A DNA stretch of 64,000 bases from Monosporascus cannonballus (lineage: Eukaryota > Ascomycota > Sordariomycetes > Xylariales): NCBI GenBank assembly GCA_004154925.1, contig QJNS01000010.1:62001-126000 (forward strand), written 5' to 3'. Of the stretch, positions 56,101 to 64,000 are shown piece by piece (position 1 is the first letter of the stretch; each line of letters opens with the position of its first letter). The notes beneath the pieces are model-generated. The model was not told the DNA's origin. It ran no database searches and worked only from the letters and a program-made list of their open reading frames with translations. The translations under genes and the position numbers were made by a program.

Positions 56101-57295
56101 TCCCAAATAAAATAGATCTTCAAAAGAAATTTTAAAATATAATTATTAATAAATTAATGTTAATTATGTACGATTTAACACGCTTTGTGAAACTAAAAAC
56201 CAGCGCTTCGAATTATATATTAAACCTAGTAATCGAATAATAAAAAAGTTAAAGTAAAATATATCTTATTATACTTTTCTTATATAAAATAAAAAACACC
56301 GAATTTATTTGCGATATTTTGAATAAAGACTTTGTAACTATTATTATAATTTTTTCAAATTTCATTACTTCTTAAAAAACAATTTTTAATACGTTAAGAT
56401 TTATATAAATTATTGAATTATTACTTATCTTTACGACGACTAAAGAACTTTTCAAATAATAATTATATTGTACAAAATATGGCAAATTTCGACTTTATTA
56501 TTATTTTTGAAAAGTGTTTAAAAAACGATAAAATCAACGGCTTTAACAAATAATCTAATTTTAAAAAAATTAAGTAAGATTAACTTTATAATTATTAATA
56601 CGACTCTAAAAAGATATTTACGCTCACGCTAAATTATAACTATATATTATAATATCCGACATATCTAAAAATATTAACAAAATAGAAATTTAATAAAAAA
56701 GCAAAAGAATTAAATTACAAATCTTCAAAAAATATTAAGTAAACTGAATAATTTATATATAAAATTGTTAATTATATAAATGTCCAAGAACCTAGAACAC
56801 TTTAAAATAATTTTAACGTATTTAATATCTTTCTAAAATAAAAGCCATAATTCAAAAAAATGATAGCAATACTGCAACCTTTCTAATAAAGATAAAGTCT
56901 AACGGCATATTTTTTATCCAAAACTACAATCATTATCAATCTTGAATAATTAATATATTTTAATAATAATAAACTTTATTATTAAATATTCTTTATTCGA
57001 ATCTTTAACGAAGAAAACATGTTATAATAATATTATCGTAACGAATTTACAAAATGTTTCTGTTTCTATTTTATTTAAAAAATATAAATATCGAAAAAAT
57101 AGTGTATATTTGTTTTATAAATATTTTTAATATATACTAATTACTATATAAAATCATTTCCGATAAAGTAATTATGTTTATTTTAAAATTTTAGTAAAAC
57201 ATTATAATAACATCGATTTAAATTACAAATTATCTAATACATTCATATAAGATATCGAGGATGCGACGCTAATTACAATACCAAAGGTCAGCAAT

Positions 57296-57319
57296 TCCAA
57301 ATCCCAATTAGGATTTGGA
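57296..57319. repeat. Perfect 9-base-arm hairpin in a GC-richer island
   Basis: The arms TCCAAATCC and GGATTTGGA flank the loop CAATTA. The surrounding island (about 57255-57400) has more GC and more CA/TG steps than the rest of the tract, so it may be a younger insertion or a protected site. Confidence 0.6.
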
Positions 57320-57940
57320 CATCCTAATCTACCTTATAAGGACTAGCTGTGCATATCATCACAATTCAAGCCTTAAACAGACGCATAAATAAAACAATTA
57401 AACCAAATATTGAAAACATATTTGCAATATTATATTAATTACGAACAGAATTACTATGAAAAAAGTAGCGTCATACGCAATTAATATATAATATTAATTA
57501 TTATTAAAATATTAAAACAATTTTCGTAAATGTTACAAAAGTTTTAGATTCAATATATATAAAACTATATATACTCAACTTATTACCGTTAAAATAATAC
57601 TTATATTAAAAAAACATAAACAGTTAAATTAAAAACAATATAAACAGAATTAAAATTGTTACGCATTTATACAATTATATATTATAATTAAGAATATTAA
57701 AGAAACTAATTTTCGAAAAAAGGAAAATAATTTATTTTATTATGATAAATATACACACCAAAAAGCCTAATAAAAAACTCAATTTTAAATATGTCGATGA
57801 ATATAAAATTATTAAGAAAATCTTAGAAAACAATTATTAATTAGATTTTTATTAAAAGTTAAACTTTATCCGGGTTTGTATATTAATTTGTTCAGGTTTG
57901 AAATAGATATTAATAAAATCTATATGGAACAAAACTGTTA

Positions 57941-58025
57941 TAGCTGTACCATACCATTACGCTACTAGGGCAAAAGATCGATGGAATGATCGCAATTGTA
58001 GCAATCATTCTAATGTTTACAGCTA
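57941..58025. repeat. Small foldback island
   Basis: TAGCTGTA at 57941-57948 is inverted as TACAGCTA at 58018-58025. Inside, GAATGAT and ATCATTC pair again (about 57984-58010). The 85-base unit lies in a short, less AT-rich island and looks like a foldback or MITE fragment. It has no tRNA-like anticodon arrangement. Confidence 0.5.
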
Positions 58026-58908
58026 CATATATACTGGAGCTCTTACGGCGTAGTTCATTATAACAAAAACGATACAAAAGTAATAAACGAAATTACGTAC
58101 GAAATAGAAAAAGTTTTCGACGTAAAAAAACGGACTGACTTAATACTTAATTAAATAAAAAAAAGCATCTAGATTCGAAAAACATTTAGAGGATTTATAA
58201 AGAATCTTATAAACGTCTATCGTTTTTTCCAGAGTTTTTATTAATAATGTCGAAATAGGCGAGATTAGAAACGTCTCAGTTAACGATCGACCAATTAATA
58301 GAATCGATGTTACACTAGTCGAAAAAAGCAGTAACCTATATTAAAATAATACTTATAATCTTAGCTTAATCTTTTTAACGTTTTAACTTGTTCAACCTTT
58401 TTAAAGATTGAAATTGTCGACATAATATTCTTTTTACACGATTAACTTATAATTTATTATTTTGAAAAGTTGCGAATCTTAGCTTGCTTTTCTTTATATT
58501 TTTTATTTCTTCTAATTGGGTTTCCGTTTTAAGATAGGTGGAAAGAATCGTTCAAGTTGAGAAATAGAAAGCTTTTTATCGTTACAAAAACTTTGATTTT
58601 AAGCAATACAATTTTTGTAATAGAAAAAGTTCGAAATATAGATACTGTAAGAAAATAAAGGCTAAAAACATAAAGAGAATAGCGAAGCATATCTATAAAA
58701 CGAAAAGTAATAAATCTAAGTAAATTATTACATTGTTTAATTTTGAGATTAAGTTTTTTAATACGTTCTAATATAGTTATAGATAAAAAAGATAATTGCT
58801 AAAAAAAATCGTATTACAATAAAATAAAATGCGGCTTCCAAAAACGATTAGAATAGAAATCCTTAAAAAGAAGTGGGACTATTTACATACTAGCTTAATA
58901 GCATTTAT

Positions 58909-58935
58909 TATAAAGCTATCAAAGCCTGGTTCGAT
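58909..58935. repeat. Third copy of the 28-base motif
   Basis: TATAAAGCTATCAAAGCCTG followed by GTTCGAT matches the motif at 53082 and 53118 with a few transitions, about 5.8 kb away and in the same orientation. It is less mutated than the other two in the AGCCTGGTTCGAT part. Confidence 0.6.
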
Positions 58936-58942
58936 TAAAGCG

Positions 58943-58981
58943 CATTAATAATAATAATAATATATATATATATATATATAT
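58943..58981. repeat. AAT and AT simple-sequence run
   Basis: A run of ATA triplets changes into a pure AT dinucleotide run. Another AT dinucleotide run lies at about 59178-59200. Similar short AT runs occur at 39282-39302 and 47513-47530. Confidence 0.7.
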
Positions 58982-59762
58982 TCTAGCTTATATAGCGCTA
59001 GTTTACAATATAATTTCTTTATTTCAAAGAGTTTTAACATTACGAAACGTAATTAATTTATTTAATATTTAAAGTTTTATAATATTTTTAATAATCTAAA
59101 TTCGTAAAACCTTTTTAGCCGATATATATATAACTTAGCATTAATATATATAGCTAAATATTTAATTGCACGTACTTTATATATATATATATATATATAA
59201 TTATATTTTCGAATTTTATTAAACGATTTTAAAAATAAAATTCTTTATATGATACAACTAATTATTAAATATTAGCTCAACTCAGCTACGGGTTTTTATC
59301 AGTTATATTTGCAACTTTATTAAATACGTTTATATTAGAATTTATATCAGAACATGTCCTAGCTCTATTTCTCTGGTTAGGTCTAGAAACTGTATTATTA
59401 TATTTTCTAATAAATACTAAATATATATAAACATTCAAAATATTTAATTTATTAAATTTCTCTTCTTATGTTAAAACGTTACACATTATTAGTTAACCTT
59501 TTATTTTTAAACTTTAGTAAATACTATTTTATAAATTTAATTTCATTTATTTAGCAATTAATACAACTAATTTCGTATTTTATTTTCCTTAACTATATTT
59601 GAAATAAACTTTTTATTTTATATTTTAAAATTCATTATATTATTTGTAACTTTTTAACAAGTTTCATATTTTAAATATAACAGCATACACTATAACGAGT
59701 TTTAAATTTCAATAAATCTATTAATTAAGTGATGTGAAAAAGAAAAATATTTTATCGAAATA

Positions 59763-59960
59763 CACCTCGTTTCTTATAAGATAATAGATAGCTGTGGGCT
59801 AGAATAAGATAATCTCCGACCGATTACAAGACACGGATTCTAAAAAGTGAGTGTATTGGATTACTCCTATCTGATATCTTCTGCTAGCTGCTAGATAGTT
59901 ATTTATACTAGTAGGTGAGTCGACGACTAGCCATTTACGAGCCCCAGCCTTAGAAAAGCT
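59763..59960. other. Higher-GC island in the AT tract, unidentified
   Basis: This island reads AGATAGCTGTGGGCTAGAAT near the left and GTGAGTCGACGACTAGCC near the right, with far more G and C than its surroundings. A 70-codon frame crosses it on the minus strand but has no motif. It resembles an LTR-like fragment, though I found no TG...CA ends or target duplication. Confidence 0.5.
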
Positions 59961-61394
59961 ATATTTTAATATAAAAATATTAATAACTAAATATCTTACT
60001 TTAAAACGCAATTATAAATATTAACTGTTTTCAGTTAAATATATATATATATAAATTCTGTTTACGACAGACGAAGAATTCGAATTATTTGTTAAATAAA
60101 TTATAATGTTTCGATAACTTAATTATTAATAAGTTAACGAATGTCTATTAAAAAATATAAGATAGAGAAGTTTACGTTTAATGGAACTTTATCGAAATAT
60201 ATCATTATCGGAATATGAGAAAAGAGCCTGCGATTTTATCTTTTTAATATATAAAAGAAACACTGCCTCAAATAATATGTTCTATAAATAAAACATATTT
60301 TTCGAAGAAAAAAAGCGATTCAATTTTTAGAAACGAGTCGATTTCGAAATTTCTTAAAATATTTTGATTTGTAAATAGTAGAAGTATAAATTTAATCAAA
60401 GAACATAAAAATTAACTAATAATGCGCTAAAACTTCACATTTTGAAATAACAAATATCTAGAATACTTTAAAAAGTTATTATTTGCAGTGTTATTATATA
60501 AACAACGAAATATTAGTGAGTATAAATTCTTAAAACGTCTATATGTATATTAAATATTTAAAAATATTAATTTAATTCTTGAAATTTATAAAACGTTTTG
60601 GTTTTTGCATAAACAAACCTAGTTATAATCATAACTTCAATTTTTTATTATTAAAACTAAATACGAGCTTATTTGTTAACAATATAATATACCAAGAAAT
60701 TAAAGTAAAACATTTTATACTATATAAAAAAACTCACTTATAAAAGAATTAATAAAAGGTTAATTAAAATGTGAGGAGTCATTAAATAGTTAACGAATAA
60801 TCCTTTTTCAAATCTTAATTAATAAGGTTTTAACTTTTAATATATGATTAAAGAATTTGTTTCCAATTTAATATATAGTCGTATAAATAAATAAAATGTT
60901 AAACTATTTATCATAGTAAAATATTAATCTAGTATTATATTATTTTTATTTATAATTTTATAATATATTATAGATCTGATACAAGTATTTATTATTTTAT
61001 AATAATATAAAGACTATAATCACATTCTAAATAAAGAGTTCTTAAACTATTTATAAACGTTTATCTATCTATTAATATTATAATAATTTTATACTAGAAA
61101 GACCACTATTGCGCGTATTTATATATTAAGAAAGCTTTAATTCATTATATTAATTGATAATATTAATAATTCAAATTCTAAAAATAAAAAACGGTTAAGT
61201 AGAAAATTTAATATAGAAATACATCTGCTATTACTTTACTATATATTTTTTTAAATAAGCTAATATATATATATTATATTGTAGCTCTTTATATATAAAG
61301 TCATATCGTTTTCTTTGTATTTATCTTTTATCTTTACAATGTATCATATATTTGAATTCAATCCACATTTTTTAGGCTTAGCTAAAGATATAGA

Positions 61395-61640
61395 AAATCA
61401 TGACACGATATAATATGTACCATAGATATGCTATGGAAACAGAGGTTTCTGTCTCGAAAAGACTTATCTTTCAGATTTAGCGTAGACCTGTTATAGCTAA
61501 ACCCTAGATAAGAAAGCTCGGCTTTTATAATGATCTAACTAATTTAAGTAATCTAATTAATTTGATATTAGATTACATAGAACATATAGATTTACGATAT
61601 ACTTATTAAAGAAAAAAATAGATACATAATAAATCGAGAT
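61395..61640 (-). repeat. Dispersed repeat, copy D (inverted)
   Basis: The reverse complement reads TAAATCTATATGTTCTATGT and AGTAGATAGCTATTGGTATA. The first aligns with GTAAATCTATATGATCTATA of copy B and the second with the stretch of copy B just before it. It also contains a less mutated patch (about 61425-61515) with ordinary base composition. Confidence 0.45.
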
Positions 61641-64000
61641 CTTATACCAATAGCTATCTACTTGATTTTATTATTAGATTATTAATTTAACATTTTAATT
61701 ACAACTAACGGGTTTTAATTAAGAGAATAGTTAATATATCCTTTTAATAAATAAATTGATAAGATGGTTTTCACTTTACAATTATTTGTAAATTATAACA
61801 TTTTCTGAACATTTTTCTAATTTTAAATAGATATGTACTAAGTTAATTAAATTGAAATATATCGTGAATTAATAACCGATAAATACTCTACTGCTTAACC
61901 AAGATATAAGTCTTTTTAAATTTAATATAAAAGATGATGTAAAATACCTTTTAAAAATAAATAACATTAGTAATTTTCGTCCTTAATTAATAAGAGATTA
62001 TTAATTAGATTTACCAATTTATTGTTTATTAAAGAAATCTTTTAATTAATTAATAATATAATTTTATATCTAATTCGGTTTTAAGAAACGTTTTCCTTTT
62101 AACTTTAATAACAGCTTATCTTTATTAAAGATATTATTAAAGTATAAAAATTAAGATTGAAAAGTTTAAGAAAAAGAAGGAGAAAGAATATAGAGCTGGA
62201 TAAAACGATAAAAAGAAGAAGTATATATTTGATAAAAAAACTGTACATCTTAATAATAAAAGTTCAAGTCTTAAAAAAGAAAATATCTAATACGCTCTAT
62301 AATAAAGAGCCTCGATTTCATTATTATTCGATACAAATTAATCACGCGAAAATATCGTTTTATCGCTTTGTTATTATGATATACTAAATGTTAAAGGTTA
62401 TAAATCTATGTTTTAAATCTTCAAACAAAATTATAAATATAAAAGAACTTTTAGTTTAAGCTAGAATTTACTTCAAATTTTATAAAACTCTTTATTAAAA
62501 TCTTAGTAAAAAGTTATTATTATTTTACAGTTGTTTGTCGAAAAAGAATTCTTATAATTCGAACTTACTATGAAAATTTATATATAAAATTGCTTTAATA
62601 AATTTTCGAATATACCTAATTACATAAATAAGTACTATAAATATTTTTTTAAAACATGGAAACATTATTAAAAGTTTCAAATAAAAATAATATATAACTA
62701 GGTAATTCTTTTTCGTTAAACCAAGTTAATATTTAAATTTACGACCGAATTCAATTTTTTAGTGATAATATCGCATTTGATAAAAAACGGATTATTTTAT
62801 TCTTATTATAATAGTTTAAAACTTGAAGTAAAAATTAGAATATATATTAAACTTAAGATTAAACGTATTGTGAAATATATTGAAAAGGTTATTATTATCA
62901 ACAGACGGACTCTTAATAGATAAAAAGGAAAAAACTAGTAAATAAAGTAACAATACAAATTGTAGTAACTAAGCTAAGAAAAATAAAAATAAGCTGTAAA
63001 AAGATAAGTTTAAAATAGAATGTTTAATTATGATAAAAAAAGAGACTCTAAAGAGAAAAAAAGAAAGAAATTAATTTAATTCTTTTCTAGCCAAAGTTTA
63101 TTATTATTGCTATTACCTAAATCTAAAGTGATATCCCAAAATATGAAAATTGTTTTATATACTAGAACTGCAGAGTTAAAGTTTATAATAACTACTTAAG
63201 ATAAACGGTTTTTAACATTATGATAAAATTAAAATATCTTTCTAATGTAGATATATAAGCATGCAAAATATGCGACGAATGCGGCGAGTTTTGGCTATAT
63301 ATCTATAACTATAAATAATTATCCGTCGAATGCTACCAATACTTAAAATATAATATATATTTAAATATTATTAATAAATTCTTATAAACTATTACGTTTT
63401 TTAATTTATTACGACGATAAGTATTTAATTTATTCACGCATTAAAGAAATAACGATCTTCAACTAGAATAAAACGGGAAAATATTTATTGACCTAGATAC
63501 TAAATATAGATATATTAAGAATTTCCAACAACTAAAATTTATCAGATTTTATTATTTATATTTTAAATTAAAATAAACCTAAAATTCTATAACGTAAAGA
63601 TATATTTATGAATTATCGATACTTTGAATTTAATCTTAATTTTAAAATATAAAAATAATCTTTTTAAAGGTTTATATTTTTAAGTTGTTTACTTTAAAAA
63701 TGTAAAAGTAACGGTTATACAAAACGAAAACAACTATTTTTTTTAAACTTTTTGGCAAAAAGAAAGAGTACAAATATATAAATAATTACTATATCAAATA
63801 TACTATTATGAAATATTGATAATAAAAACGTTTTTCAACAAATAAACTTTGCTATATAAAAAACGATAAAGATTATCGAGTTTAAAGTATCGCAAGGTAT
63901 TAACTTATAAAATCTTATACAAAGTAACGAATAAAATTACCTGGCTAGATTAAGACTTTTTTAATATAAAAAAGATATTTAAAGTTATGCTCGATTAAAA

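Larger units (their letters stand above)
38584..64000. other. AT-rich, RIP-like tract without genes
   Basis: About 25.4 kb of very AT-rich sequence is dense in TA steps and long A/T runs, with CA and TG conspicuously scarce relative to CG-containing words. No open frame above about 80 codons with protein-like composition exists on either strand. The texture matches fungal AT-isochores, where transposons were mutated by RIP (CA to TA) and the remains are usually heterochromatic. Recognisable content is listed separately: dispersed repeat copies, a solo LTR, small foldbacks and simple-sequence runs. The tract continues past the right end of the window. A centromeric or subtelomeric position cannot be decided; no telomere repeat is visible. 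Confidence 0.85.

Noticed and set aside
57936..58030. Possible tRNA or snoRNA in a GC-richer island
   Set aside because: The inverted repeats nest as a foldback rather than a cloverleaf, and box C/D motifs were not found.
34600..64000. Mitochondrial or organellar origin for the AT-rich DNA
   Set aside because: No mitochondrial genes, tRNAs or rRNA are visible and the tract is joined to ordinary nuclear genes; RIP-type decay explains it better.
1..64000. CRISPR arrays, operons or Shine-Dalgarno sites
   Set aside because: No regularly spaced direct repeats; spliceosomal introns and gene families show this is eukaryotic fungal DNA.

Overview
The window looks like nuclear DNA of a filamentous ascomycete (Pezizomycotina). 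The genes carry short introns (about 50-110 bases) with GT-AG borders and, in several, CTAAC-like branch points. Every recognisable protein is a fungal family. About 26 kb on the right is extremely AT-rich and has the look of DNA destroyed by repeat-induced point mutation (RIP): abundant TA, few CA/TG, no usable reading frames. I cannot name the genus.

Layout. 1.7-2.9 kb: one conserved-looking disordered protein of unknown function (+). 2.9-8.4 kb: no gene I can support. 8.4-9.5 kb: a GC-rich, frameshifted gene remnant. 10.1-14.9 kb: a compact block with a Dsc/Tul1-type membrane RING E3 ligase (-), a three-exon HSBP1-like gene of 78 residues (+), and an ER protein disulfide isomerase ending in KDEL (-). 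15.8-16.5 kb: a broken BTB/POZ-like gene. 17.8-19.2 kb: mitochondrial EF-Tu (-). 20.2-24.3 kb: a decayed reducing polyketide synthase (-) with nonsense codons, frameshifts and an internal DH-to-KR deletion. 24.5-24.9 kb: a 387-base non-autonomous hAT element with a perfect 8-base target-site duplication. 25.7-26.8 kb: mitochondrial phosphate carrier with four exons (-). 27.6-29.1 kb: a decayed cytochrome P450 (-). 30.3-36.8 kb: three apparently intact secondary-metabolism genes, all on the minus strand: O-methyltransferase, cytochrome P450 (three exons) and short-chain dehydrogenase (four exons). 37.36-38.58 kb: a 1.2 kb terminal-inverted-repeat element holding two diverged foldback units. 38.6-64 kb: the AT-rich tract, with shattered dispersed repeats and one much better preserved 150-base solo LTR with a 5-base target duplication.

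How the parts relate. The dead polyketide synthase and dead P450, together with the intact methyltransferase, P450 and dehydrogenase, share one strand and lie at the edge of a transposon-rich AT tract. I read them as the remains of a polyketide biosynthetic cluster whose core enzyme has been lost, interleaved with a housekeeping gene (phosphate carrier). The left block is ordinary cell biology: membrane-protein ubiquitination, ER folding, heat-shock control and mitochondrial translation. All family assignments come from reading motifs by eye; no database search was run. Exon borders were set by frame and splice-site consistency and each multi-exon model closes to a whole number of codons.
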